DNA of 49,404 nt, taken from positions 1 to 49,404 of the forward strand of contig UCLR01000054.1 in NCBI GenBank assembly GCA_900473415.1, read 5' to 3'. This stretch comes from Hyphomicrobiales bacterium. Its GTDB lineage: Bacteria > Pseudomonadota > Alphaproteobacteria > Rhizobiales > Beijerinckiaceae. Under the pieces are notes generated by a model. The model was not told where the DNA came from and made no database searches. It saw nothing but the letters and a program-made list of their open reading frames with translations. The translations under genes and the position numbers were made by a program. Positions 7,170 to 15,328 of the stretch are shown here, piece by piece (within the stretch, counting starts at the first letter, position 1; each line of letters begins with the position of its first letter).

Positions 7170-8714
7170 CTAGGGGATCGCGAGAGGTGGAGGCGCGCCG
7201 AGACGAACTGGCTTGGCCGCTTGGAAAGCCGGGGGACGCAGCGTCGCGGTTCGCCTACCGATAGTGAAACGAAACACGCCGCCGTCCTCGTCGGCAAACT
7301 GGCGTTGGGCGATGGCGAGTACGAGAGCGCCAGCTGCCGCGTTGGCAAGGTCGTCGTGTGCCCCCGGTGTGTGGTCGACAGTATCGCGCCCTGTCCGCGA
7401 CGTGCGGCGCTCGAGGCCGACGAGCTGGGTGAGCAGCCGGGGATTGTCGAGCAACTGGACGGAGCCGCTGTTCAGCGCCGGCAGGAGTTCAAGGTAGATC
7501 TCGGAGCGCGACCGCTCGGAATGCTCGTAGACGATCCCGTGCTCAGCGAACGCCGACACAACCCATTCACCCGCGTATCGATCGCCCGTCACCGCCGAGA
7601 TGCCGTAGGCCCGCAGCGTGCCACAGAACTCAGCGACGACATCGGTTGGTTTGAACGGCGGCCTGATCTCGCGGAGGCAATCGAGAACTGCGGTGTCGCT
7701 GCCTGCTTCAAGATGCGCAATACCGAGCGTCATCGCGTCTTTCGAGCCGCCCGACGGATCACAGAAGCCAAAGTAGGTTGTTGACCCTCGTGGTTCGAGC
7801 TCGCGCGTGCCGTGAAGCGTGACCGCATCGATCACGTCATACTCGATGAAGCCCGAGACATCGGAACGGAACTCCGCGCCGAACTCGGCCGCCGCAGCGT
7901 GCGGATCGTCCTGATAGGCCTTCGCGATGAACCCCTCGGTGCGGCTCAGCGTCGGATTCATGATCCATGTTGGTGCTTTGACGACCAATGTCGATCCGTC
8001 CTGGCCGTAGTGCGCCCGGTACTTTTTCCACAGAAGGCCCTTCCGGGCATATGGGCTGGAGATCGCGATCAGCATCGCGCCGGGGATCGTCGCCATGGCT
8101 GGCTTGAGTGCGTCGTAGACCGCCGTGTCCGGGGAGGACGTGTTGCCTTCGTCCGAGAGCCAGAAGGCGATCTCGTCCAGAACCGATGCGACGACGGTGC
8201 GGCCACGTACCCGGCGCTTGTCGTTGGTCGTGATCTCAATGGCGAGCCGATTGGTCAGTTCGAGCCCATCCGGCAACTCGCGGTCGACAAGGCTCGCGAA
8301 CAGACGCTGCTGGAACATCGCCTTGAGGTAGCCAAGGCAGATCGTCGCCTGATTCCGGTCAACGGCGAGAAGCTGGACGACGCCCCGTTCCCCCGGTGCG
8401 AGATATCGTTGAAACTGGAAGGCCTCGGCCGCGATGGTCGCGAGGTAGACGGCGATGGAAGCCGCCTTAACGTCCTTGCCCGAGCGTCTGCCCGCAATGA
8501 TCCATGCTTCCTCCGCTGGCTCGGTCGGCGCGCTGTCGCGTCCGGTCAGCTCCTTGAACATCGCGCGTTCGAGGTCGTCCAGAGGCTCGCCGAACAGTGC
8601 CTTGTCGAGGACGCGCCATGTCGCCCACGAATCTGCCGAGAACCATGGTCCGAAAAGCTGAGGATCGAGGCACGCGTCGGCATAGCTGATCGCAGGCTTT
8701 GACACTGGAGTCAT
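7170..8714 (-). CDS. Phage terminase large subunit
   Basis: The ATP-driven motor and nuclease that packages DNA into heads. The 514 residues contain a Walker A-type motif GRRSGKD (75-81) and Walker B ASVLDE (176-181). The RNase H-like nuclease has acidic residues D319 (FGFCDPSGG), D378 (TGDRYAGEW) and D454/D455 (GAHDDLANAAAGAL). Both ATPase and nuclease sets are intact, so it is probably functional. The start overlaps the preceding gene by 4 bp (8711-8714). Having its own large terminase separates this element from P4 and classical SaPIs, which rely on the helper's. Confidence 0.93.
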   Translation of the reverse strand: MTPVSKPAISYADACLDPQLFGPWFSADSWATWRVLDKALFGEPLDDLERAMFKELTGRDSAPTEPAEEAWIIAGRRSGKDVKAASIAVYLATIAAEAFQFQRYLAPGERGVVQLLAVDRNQATICLGYLKAMFQQRLFASLVDRELPDGLELTNRLAIEITTNDKRRVRGRTVVASVLDEIAFWLSDEGNTSSPDTAVYDALKPAMATIPGAMLIAISSPYARKGLLWKKYRAHYGQDGSTLVVKAPTWIMNPTLSRTEGFIAKAYQDDPHAAAAEFGAEFRSDVSGFIEYDVIDAVTLHGTRELEPRGSTTYFGFCDPSGGSKDAMTLGIAHLEAGSDTAVLDCLREIRPPFKPTDVVAEFCGTLRAYGISAVTGDRYAGEWVVSAFAEHGIVYEHSERSRSEIYLELLPALNSGSVQLLDNPRLLTQLVGLERRTSRTGRDTVDHTPGAHDDLANAAAGALVLAIAQRQFADEDGGVFRFTIGRRTATLRPPAFQAAKPVRLGAPPPLAIP

Positions 8715-9166
8715 CGCGTCTGGCCCATGACCGGGGGTACGGGCGGGATGACCCTATCGTTGCTGACCCTGCGGGCCAGATAGGACGTGAGGTCGACTGT
8801 CTTTGCAGGCTTGTCCTTGAGCGTCTTCGCTAGCTCCGCGAGCAGGCGCTGCAAAGCCGCGCTGTTCTTCGCGTACTCGCCGGCGTCGATTGCGCCGTGA
8901 TCGCGGAGCATATGGTCCTGCACCTCGCACCACGTTTGCAACGACACGATCCGGTCGAGCAGCGAGTTCTGCGTCTGGGTCAGGTCAGGGCCAATCTCGC
9001 TGAGATAGCGATGCCGCAGAACGTCCATGCGCAGCTTCTCCCACGTCGGGAACGTTTTCCGCTGTTCTTCGGTGAGAGGGATGCGCCTGCGGTTCCACTC
9101 AACCGGCCCGACAATCGGCTCGTAGAGATACGGCACGGGCGGGAAGTCATTGGGGACCGATGACAC
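8711..9166 (-). CDS. Putative terminase small subunit (by position)
   Basis: A 151-residue protein beginning MSSVPNDFPPVPYLYEPIVG, with a Pro-rich first 35 residues, a central helical part (DLTQTQNSLLDRIVSLQTW) and a helical tail. It overlaps the large terminase (ATGA), the usual place for the small subunit that recognises the packaging site. I cannot identify a defined small-terminase family or a clear helix-turn-helix, so the assignment is by context. Confidence 0.62.
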   Translation of the reverse strand: MSSVPNDFPPVPYLYEPIVGPVEWNRRRIPLTEEQRKTFPTWEKLRMDVLRHRYLSEIGPDLTQTQNSLLDRIVSLQTWCEVQDHMLRDHGAIDAGEYAKNSAALQRLLAELAKTLKDKPAKTVDLTSYLARRVSNDRVIPPVPPVMGQTR

Positions 9167-9331
9167 GGCGAAGAATCCTTCGGGTCTAGGTAAAACTGTG
9201 GTCGATTTGTAGGTTGCGAAGCGCTGCCACAGAAAACAGTAATAAAATCAGTGATTGCATATTGATGATGTTGCAATCTGACCCTGGATGTCAATGATAT
9301 TTATAGCAGACGAATCGATACATATGCCTTA

Positions 9332-9748
9332 TCAATGCGGGAGTGCTTCCCAGCTATCGCGGTACGGAAGGGCCAGCTTAAAGGGAATTCCGGTCATCTT
9401 GTAGGTGTCTAGACGCTTCAACCGCTTCAGATCTTCGCTGATAATATTATTGGCTTCAGACTGTTTGAGGATGAAATATTGGTTTGCTTGACCTGTCGGC
9501 ACGTATGCCAGAACGTAAAATAGGTTTTCCCTTGGAGCCTTTCGCTTGAGTTGGAATGAGTTCTTTTTGTAGAGCCCCTTCACGTCGATCAAAAACATCG
9601 CTTTCGTTTCGGGGCTGACGACCATCAGGTCCGCGAGCGGGGTCGTATGACCGGACGTGAATGCGACTTCGTAGCCGCGCTTGCAAAGCTCGCTCGCCAC
9701 CGCGAATTGTGCGGCCCACTGAGTTTGATGCCCTCTACCATTCGCCAT
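9332..9748 (-). CDS. PD-(D/E)XK nuclease-like protein
   Basis: A single-domain protein of 138 residues with the core of the restriction-endonuclease-like fold: Glu20 on the first helix (VASELCKRGYEVAF), Asp40 in PLADLMVV, and the D-X-K motif IDVKG (D55, K57). This resembles group-I-intron-like and resolvase-like PD-(D/E)XK proteins that act alone on branched or foreign DNA. It lies upstream of the terminase pair with a 165-bp gap. Likely roles are resolving replication intermediates before packaging or degrading competing DNA. Specificity is unknown. Confidence 0.78.
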   Translation of the reverse strand: MANGRGHQTQWAAQFAVASELCKRGYEVAFTSGHTTPLADLMVVSPETKAMFLIDVKGLYKKNSFQLKRKAPRENLFYVLAYVPTGQANQYFILKQSEANNIISEDLKRLKRLDTYKMTGIPFKLALPYRDSWEALPH

Positions 9749-10329
9749 CGCTTGCCTTCCTAATCTCGTCGTTCCCGGACCGCACGATATCGCCTATCAG
9801 ACGCATGCCATGGCAGCATCCCCGATGGCGCGAGAGACAGCCTCAAGCAGCCCCGCCAGCGGGCGTTGAGGGTTGCCGGGCATCCGAAAGGGCGGCCACG
9901 ACGCGAACCGCGCCCTATGCCCCTCACAAACGTCGCTGACGCCCCTCCCTGCGATGTCGGGACCGAGGCGATCACGTCGAGCGGGCGGACTTTCGCGCCA
10001 ACGCATGTTCTATGAATTGGCCGAGGCGGCCGCGACGCCTATCACATCGGAAGTGCTCAAGCGGGTAGACGAGCAGTGACACAAGAGTGGTCGGTCGCGT
10101 TCACAACTCCGCAGCTTGCGCCCGCTTCGGTGTCGCCGCAGCGCTCGATCTTGCAGCTTTGCAGCGGCTTTACATCGAGCTTATGCAAAGCGAAAACGCA
10201 GTGAATATTGGGGTTTTCGAATGATTTTGCATATTTAATAACTACCCCTGTATCCACAATAGACGATCTTCAATTGCGTGTGTGGGGGTGGCCTAAAACA
10301 AATGCAAACAATGCAAAGCAACCGCCCAA
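9749..10329. other. Non-coding 580-bp stretch with ATGCAAA repeats, candidate replication origin
   Basis: No convincing gene here: the short reading frames on both strands overlap each other and lack good starts. The right part (10150-10325) is AT-rich and carries the 7-mer ATGCAAA at 10183-10189, 10302-10308 and 10311-10317 and in inverse form (TTTGCAT) at 10226-10232. Two of these extend to the 9-mer ATGCAAAGC (10183 and 10311). It lies directly downstream of the primase-helicase gene, and satellites often keep iteron origins next to that gene. Confidence 0.4.
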
Positions 10330-12972
10330 TCACACCTCAACGCGCCTATACGAAAGCACCTCACCAGCCTTGTTTTCGACCAATTGTCCGGCCTGAACCA
10401 TTGATCGAAGCGATCGATACAGAAGTTCGTCGGAGCCTTTATTTCGATCCGACGTGAAAGCCTTATTTTTCTGCGCCCTCGCTTTCAGATACCAGAAGGG
10501 GCAGTTCTCGGCCTTCTTTCCATTGAGAAAGAGGCGCTGATCTTGGCTGACCTTGAATGCATCGAACCATCGCAGGATGGCTGCCTCCCGCGCGGCGTCC
10601 GTGGCGTCGCCGCTTTCGCCTCGATCAAACGATGCTGCGAGCGACACGAGGCAATCGAGGACGAATGAAAAGCCCCAAGCCACGTCCGCCTCGACGATCT
10701 GAGGAGTGCCCCGATCGCGCAACAAGGCGCTGATGAGCGCTAACCGCTTTGCAAGCATCGCGGCCCGGCCGAAAATCGCATAGTGCTCGGGCAGCTTCTT
10801 GTTATTGACGCCACGCATCACGTCATCAACGGCTTGCTCGATCCGCTTAACGGCTGCTTCGGCCGTCGCATCGTAATTCACTCTGATTATCAGGGACTCC
10901 GCGACCTTGAGCAGCCTATCGGCCTCCTCAAAATTCGGCGTCGCACCGTTCTCGGCCTCACTGGCTTTTTGATAGATATCGTCAAGCGCGCCAACGTCGG
11001 CGAGAACCGACCTCAGCCACCCCTCGACTTGCGGCGGGAGGGCGCGCAGGACCTCGTCGTCATCGATAGGCGACCCTGCGTGCTCATCATGAAAAGAGAC
11101 GAGCAGCCTCTGCCCAAGACCTGTTGCAAGCGAGTCATTGGTGTATGTCGCCGCGAACGCCTTGGGGGTGACGGACCAGATGAAGGAGGCGCACGCTCCT
11201 TTGATCGCCACGTCGCCGCGATTTCCGGCCGCAATCGATGCGGCCGGCATGAGATCGGGCGCGCCAAACTCGGAGGCGTCATAGGTTTCATAAATGCGGT
11301 CGCGCATATCGAATTGCGCTTGGTTTACTGCCCGCGCGACTGAGTTCAGCTCGCCCTGCGCGTCAGGCTTATAGAAGATCGTGGTCCCGGTGCGTTGAAC
11401 AATGCCATGCATGGCCTGGACAGATGATATTGTTGCGCTGTGGACATTAGGCCTGCGGCGAAGGTTCTTGTCCCTATGAATGCTGAACTGTTTGGGCCAA
11501 AAGCCAAGAGCCACGCCCTTTCCACATCCCGTTGGTGCTGCGAGCAGAAAAAACAGAGACGAGGAGAGGCCGTCCCACGTCTTGTATTTCCGGCCAAGCA
11601 GGCCGCCCATGAAAGTGATTGTCGACAGAAGCGCGAACTTTCTGAACGGTAGTTTCATCGCGGCGAAATTCACATCGATCAGCCGACTCATCCACGGCGA
11701 TGACTCCGACGCCACCTCGCCGAAGCCCGCCATGAGGCAGGACTTGATCTCTTGAAGGGTAGAACTGCCGGGAAGCTGCGCCGGCCCGTGCTCGACGTCA
11801 CTGGCAAACGCGCTTGGGGGCGGCGGCCCGACCAACGCATCCTTGTGAGCATCCATGGCCTGAACCATTTGACGCCCAAGCTCCGTGAAATACGCAGTCT
11901 CTTCGTCCGTCCGATTCAAGATCCCGTGGGTGTTCGACCGGCGGGCGTCCGGGAGCCAGTATTTGTGGAATTTCCGATAAAGGTCGCTAAGTCGCGATTG
12001 CCCAAGGGGAGAGCGCTCGATGATGCGGAGGATCTGATCCGGATCGGCAAGGATCTTGTCGAGATCGCCAACAACCCGCAAAAGCCGGTCAGAGCCTTGG
12101 CCTTGCGGCGCAGCCTCATTGAGCCAAGCGAAGGACTGCGGCTTGCGTTCCCAAAGAATGATCAGGGCACGCTCATCCGACATATGGCTCCGGCCAAGAT
12201 CGTGAGAAACGCCCGAAAGCGCTATCCCATCGACACCCCGCGCCAACTTTCTGTTCGCGCGATACCTCGCGCAGACTTGGTCGACGATCCCGGCTCCATC
12301 TGTCAGATCGGGCGTGCAATCGCCAATGGTGTTCCCGGTCAGCGCTATGAACCGATCGCAACCGTAAATCTCGATGTTACAATGCCCATCGAGGATCGAA
12401 TTGATGCCCTCAGGAAGCGAACCGAGATAGAAAAAGTGAGCGCCATTCCGGGAAACCGAAATCTCGCACCATGTGTGGAGCGTTGGGTCTGATCGGAATG
12501 CGGCAATTGCCGCCTCGAAGGCCTCTGGATTGTCCTTTTGGTCAAAGTCGAAGCAGGTAACGTTGGCTTCTTTTGTGAGGACAAACCCCATGCCAAATGT
12601 GCCGGGCGAGTAGCGCAGCATCTCGTCGCGAGCTTGCTCGAACGTTGACCAGTTGGCCGGATCAAGGGCATTGGCGGCCTTATAGGGATCGAGGGCATTG
12701 CGCGGGATTTTTGCGAGTTTCGCTCCGCGCTGTTCTTTCTCCCAGAGCACCCACTGCTTGATCTTCTGAAGGGTCGGCGGGATGTTTTCGAAGATCGTCA
12801 GCTCACCCGGGCGCGATTGAGGCAGGGGCCCATTTGCCGAGGGCGTGGGCGCTGTTTCGACCCCATGAGTTGCCACAGGCAGGGGAGGGCGCGAAACAGT
12901 GTCAGCGGGCGCGCTTTCACGTGATTGCAGCTCTTTTATTAGTTCTTCCGGAGAGAGTGATGGAACAGTCAT
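10330..12972 (-). CDS. Satellite replication protein: primase-like N terminus plus P-loop helicase-like C terminus
   Basis: This 880-residue protein probably starts replication of the excised element. Residues ~60-230 resemble the primase-polymerase fold, with a DxD pair D142/D144 in CFDFDQKDN and the follow-on motif SRNGAHFF (H179). A linker leads to an ATPase part with Walker A APTGCGKG (479-486) and a later DUF3987-type helical region. The C-terminal ~100 residues look like a small DNA-binding tail (FWYLKARAQKNKAF). The modular plan is that of the P4 alpha protein (primase plus helicase), though the domain families differ. ATG at 12972 is preceded by a palindromic leader (12980-13017). Confidence 0.85.
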   Translation of the reverse strand: MTVPSLSPEELIKELQSRESAPADTVSRPPLPVATHGVETAPTPSANGPLPQSRPGELTIFENIPPTLQKIKQWVLWEKEQRGAKLAKIPRNALDPYKAANALDPANWSTFEQARDEMLRYSPGTFGMGFVLTKEANVTCFDFDQKDNPEAFEAAIAAFRSDPTLHTWCEISVSRNGAHFFYLGSLPEGINSILDGHCNIEIYGCDRFIALTGNTIGDCTPDLTDGAGIVDQVCARYRANRKLARGVDGIALSGVSHDLGRSHMSDERALIILWERKPQSFAWLNEAAPQGQGSDRLLRVVGDLDKILADPDQILRIIERSPLGQSRLSDLYRKFHKYWLPDARRSNTHGILNRTDEETAYFTELGRQMVQAMDAHKDALVGPPPPSAFASDVEHGPAQLPGSSTLQEIKSCLMAGFGEVASESSPWMSRLIDVNFAAMKLPFRKFALLSTITFMGGLLGRKYKTWDGLSSSLFFLLAAPTGCGKGVALGFWPKQFSIHRDKNLRRRPNVHSATISSVQAMHGIVQRTGTTIFYKPDAQGELNSVARAVNQAQFDMRDRIYETYDASEFGAPDLMPAASIAAGNRGDVAIKGACASFIWSVTPKAFAATYTNDSLATGLGQRLLVSFHDEHAGSPIDDDEVLRALPPQVEGWLRSVLADVGALDDIYQKASEAENGATPNFEEADRLLKVAESLIIRVNYDATAEAAVKRIEQAVDDVMRGVNNKKLPEHYAIFGRAAMLAKRLALISALLRDRGTPQIVEADVAWGFSFVLDCLVSLAASFDRGESGDATDAAREAAILRWFDAFKVSQDQRLFLNGKKAENCPFWYLKARAQKNKAFTSDRNKGSDELLYRSLRSMVQAGQLVENKAGEVLSYRRVEV

Positions 12973-12979
12973 AATTGGT

Positions 12980-13017
12980 CCTTGATGATGAAGGTTTAGT
13001 GTTGCAGTTCATCAAGG
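12980..13017. promoter_or_regulatory. Inverted repeat in the primase leader
   Basis: CCTTGATGA (12980-12988) and TCATCAAGG (13009-13017) are perfect 9-bp arms with a 20-bp spacer, 8 bp before the primase ATG. They may be an operator for the element's regulators, an RNA hairpin that controls translation, or an origin element. Confidence 0.45.
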
Positions 13018-13037
13018 GTTATCCTACAGACGCACTC

Positions 13038-13066
13038 TCATGATGCGCAGTGCAGACTGTCATGAT
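13038..13066. repeat. Direct repeat TCATGAT, 22-bp period
   Basis: TCATGAT occurs at 13038-13044 and 13060-13066. The 22-bp period is two helical turns, which suits binding by two dimers of a small regulator such as the AlpA-like or ribbon-helix-helix protein encoded next to it. Confidence 0.3.
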
Positions 13067-13068
13067 CC

Positions 13069-13097
13069 CCCGCGCGACTTAGTTCGCGCGGGTTTTT
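13069..13097 (+). terminator. Rho-independent terminator on the plus strand
   Basis: A perfect 9-bp GC stem (CCCGCGCGA 13069-13077 with TCGCGCGGG 13084-13092), 6-base loop and five T residues (13093-13097). It works only for plus-strand transcription, yet no plus-strand gene lies upstream within the element for about 10 kb. A short plus-strand RNA antisense to the primase leader would explain it. Confidence 0.75.
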
Positions 13098-13133
13098 GTT
13101 TACCATTGACGGCCAGTCATCGGACTACCTGTG

Positions 13134-13331
13134 TCAAAGCTCGTCCGAGCGTCCAGGATCCAGGGAAATCGCCGCGCCGCGCGATGCGAGCCATTGTTCG
13201 GTTGCGAGGCAGAGAATTGCGCTGACAGGAACTCTATGCTCCCTCGCTACCGCTTTGATTTTCTCGTGCATCTCCTTCGGCATACGAAAGTTTTGCGAGA
13301 GTTTAGGGTTCTCCAATCTTGGGCGAGCCAT
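13134..13331 (-). CDS. Ribbon-helix-helix (CopG/Arc-like) DNA-binding protein, 65 aa
   Basis: Starting MARPRLENPKLSQNFRMPKE, this short basic protein has a strand followed by two helices (MHEKIKAVAREHRVPVSAIL), the plan of MetJ/Arc/CopG repressors that bind as dimers. ATG 13331 is preceded by AGAGA; the longer frame extending upstream reads through the 184-bp gap after the AlpA-like gene and is not supported. It probably represses its own and the primase promoter, and the palindrome and repeats at 12980-13066 are good target candidates. Confidence 0.72.
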   Translation of the reverse strand: MARPRLENPKLSQNFRMPKEMHEKIKAVAREHRVPVSAILCLATEQWLASRGAAISLDPGRSDEL

Positions 13332-13459
13332 ATTGATCTCTCTTGGGTTGTTGAGGTTTACAAACGCAATAATGTAGGTGTGTTCAATAACCGCAAGGAT
13401 GATCTTCGTTCGCGCTGTTTTGTTACGGACGAACGCCTCCGCGCGACCATGGGCCGATA

Positions 13460-13482
13460 AACCCGCGCCGGGGTAGGGCGCG
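13460..13482 (-). terminator. Possible weak terminator after the AlpA-like gene
   Basis: An 8-bp stem (13460-13467 with 13475-13482, CCCGCGCC/GGCGCGGG) with a 7-base loop. On the minus strand it is followed by TTTAT, a short T tract. It lies 34 bp beyond the AlpA-like stop. Confidence 0.4.
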
Positions 13483-13515
13483 GGACTTATTTGTCGATCT
13501 GGAGTGACGTCGCAG

Positions 13516-13719
13516 CTAGGCCGCTTTGAATGCGCCGCCAGCGCGTTCACGATTCTGCATCCAAGCAGAGATTTCGTCTGACTTCCACGCAACGGAGCCG
13601 GGGCCGGTCCTGATCGGGCGAGGAAACGTTTCAGCTTTTATTTGGCGGTAGATGCCAGATGTCGAAAGCCCCGTCAGTTCTTCGACCCTGCTGCGGCGTA
13701 GAAACCTCACTTGTTCCAT
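13516..13719 (-). CDS. AlpA-family regulator/excisionase-like protein
   Basis: A 67-residue winged-helix protein starting MEQVRFLRRSRVEELTG. It has the typical LSTSGIYRQIKAETFPRPIR recognition region and ends with the WKSDEISAW wing helix. AlpA proteins activate integrase or act as excisionase in P4-like satellites and PICIs. The start at 13719 is chosen because AAGGA sits five bases upstream; a start at 13761 lacks a site. It is 220 bp downstream of the integrase gene, on the same strand. Confidence 0.85.
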   Translation of the reverse strand: MEQVRFLRRSRVEELTGLSTSGIYRQIKAETFPRPIRTGPGSVAWKSDEISAWMQNRERAGGAFKAA

Positions 13720-13939
13720 GTCCTTCACCCACGAGTTCTCAACGACTACGATTGCGTTCAATCGTTGTCATCGATGTCACCCATTGCCGAGGCGAGTTGC
13801 AACATTCACGCAGACGCAAATCTGCGCAGCAAGCATTGCAGGGCTCGCACCTCAGGATGATGGGAAATCAGGTGGAGGTAGAATTATCGTAGCTGATTTG
13901 TGGAGACGCTGGCAAGCCCCTAAGTGCTCGCCTCAGTCC

Positions 13940-15181
13940 CTAAGCAACCCGCGTCAACGTCGTGACGTTGTCGCCGTTAGCCACATGGGGGCGCGAACAG
14001 TACCCCGCCCAGGCAACCATCAGCTTGCGGCGCTTCTCCAAGGCGTCTGAGCGGCGATAGGCGGCCTCGACCTTGTCCTTAAGCTGGTGGGCTAGCGCCT
14101 GCTCGATCACCTCGCGCGGGAAGCTCGTCGTGTCGCCCGCCCAATCTCGGAACGTCGAGCGGAAGCCATGCACGTCAAGGAGACCGTGGCCGCCGATGCT
14201 CCGAAGGCATTTGATCATTGCCATCTCCGACAGGCCCTTACCGCGACGTGCCCCAGCAAACAGGTGTTCGTTGCCGTCCTCCTTCGGAACCGACTTGAGG
14301 ATTTCGATTGCGCGCTGCGGGAGTGGGACACGGTGCTCAATGCCGCCTTTCATGTGCTCGGCAGGTATTGTCCACACGCCCGTGGTCAGATCGACCTCGT
14401 CTAGCCTCGCCTTGAACACCTCGCCGGAACGCGACGCCGTGAGGATCAAGAATTCCAGCGCGCGCGCCGAAATGCCGCCAAGCGCACGGAGCTTCTGCAT
14501 AAACTCCGGAACGTCTGCATAGGGGAGGGCCTTGCGGTGCTCGGCCTTCGAGACCTTGTTCGGCGCGGCGAGCAGAGAGTCGATGTTGCCTTTCCATCGC
14601 GCCGGATTCTCGCCCGTCCTGAGTTTCCGAGCCTTGGCCCAGTCAAGAACTGTCTCGATCCGTCCGCGCAGCCTCGTGGCCGTCGCGGTCTTGGTTTTCC
14701 AGATCGGCTCGATGATCTCGGTGATATGGGCCGTCTCGATCAACGCGACGGGCAACGTGCCGATAACAGGGAAGGCGTATGTCGTCAGCGACGCTAGCCA
14801 GTCATTTTCGCTCTTGCCGCCCTTCCATCCTGCCTGCTTTGCGGCGATCAGGCGCTTGGTCGCTTCCTCGAACGTCACCAGCTTCGCCTCGTCAGCCCGC
14901 TTGGCATCTCGAGCCGCTCGGCGCTCTTCGATCGGGTCGATCCCGGCATGAATTTTCTGACGAAGCTGGATGGCGCGATCACGTGCCTCTTTGAGGCTGA
15001 AAGTGTGGACGTCGCCTAGGCCCATTTGACGGGCCTTGCCTGCGATCATGTACCGGAAGCACCACGACTTCGAGCCGGTGGGACCAACTTGGAGAGCAAG
15101 CCCCAGCCCGTCGCTATAGATTCCCGCTTTCTCTACCTTCGCGACCTGCGCCGCAGATAGCCTATTAATCGTCCGCGCCAT
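13940..15181 (-). CDS. P4-type tyrosine integrase
   Basis: Integrates and excises the element. In the 413-residue protein the N-terminal arm-binding domain (DUF4102 type) begins MARTINRLSAAQV, with KAGIYSDGLGLALQV typical of that family. The catalytic domain has Arg251 (TASRSGEV), Lys278, His338 and Arg341 (DVHGFRSTFRDW), His365 and the nucleophile Tyr375 (VEAAYRRSD). The set is complete. The gene ends the element at attR, reading inward. Such integrases usually target tRNA genes, so a protein-coding target is noteworthy. A longer start at 15247 is possible but the family normally begins near MAR. Confidence 0.93.
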   Translation of the reverse strand: MARTINRLSAAQVAKVEKAGIYSDGLGLALQVGPTGSKSWCFRYMIAGKARQMGLGDVHTFSLKEARDRAIQLRQKIHAGIDPIEERRAARDAKRADEAKLVTFEEATKRLIAAKQAGWKGGKSENDWLASLTTYAFPVIGTLPVALIETAHITEIIEPIWKTKTATATRLRGRIETVLDWAKARKLRTGENPARWKGNIDSLLAAPNKVSKAEHRKALPYADVPEFMQKLRALGGISARALEFLILTASRSGEVFKARLDEVDLTTGVWTIPAEHMKGGIEHRVPLPQRAIEILKSVPKEDGNEHLFAGARRGKGLSEMAMIKCLRSIGGHGLLDVHGFRSTFRDWAGDTTSFPREVIEQALAHQLKDKVEAAYRRSDALEKRRKLMVAWAGYCSRPHVANGDNVTTLTRVA

Positions 15182-15328
15182 GTTTACGGCCCCAATCTGA
15201 CCCACAAGTGATGCCGCGAATATATGGGAATGCGTGAAATCGATCAATAATCACTTTCCAGAAATCTTATAGAAACTTAGAGAGCATTTGAGAAGTATTG
15301 GGAACGCATGAGAATGGTCGAGTATTGA
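15182..15328. promoter_or_regulatory. Integrase upstream region and attR-proximal direct repeat
   Basis: AT-rich leader between the integrase start and the attR core. AGTATTG occurs at 15294-15300 and 15321-15327 (27-bp period), the second copy one base before the core repeat. These could be arm-type integrase sites or part of the integrase promoter. Confidence 0.35.

Noticed and set aside
9760..10257. Several 60-90-residue frames on both strands
   Set aside because: They overlap one another, lack ribosome-binding sites and have no recognisable pattern; the ATGCAAA repeats fit a non-coding role better.
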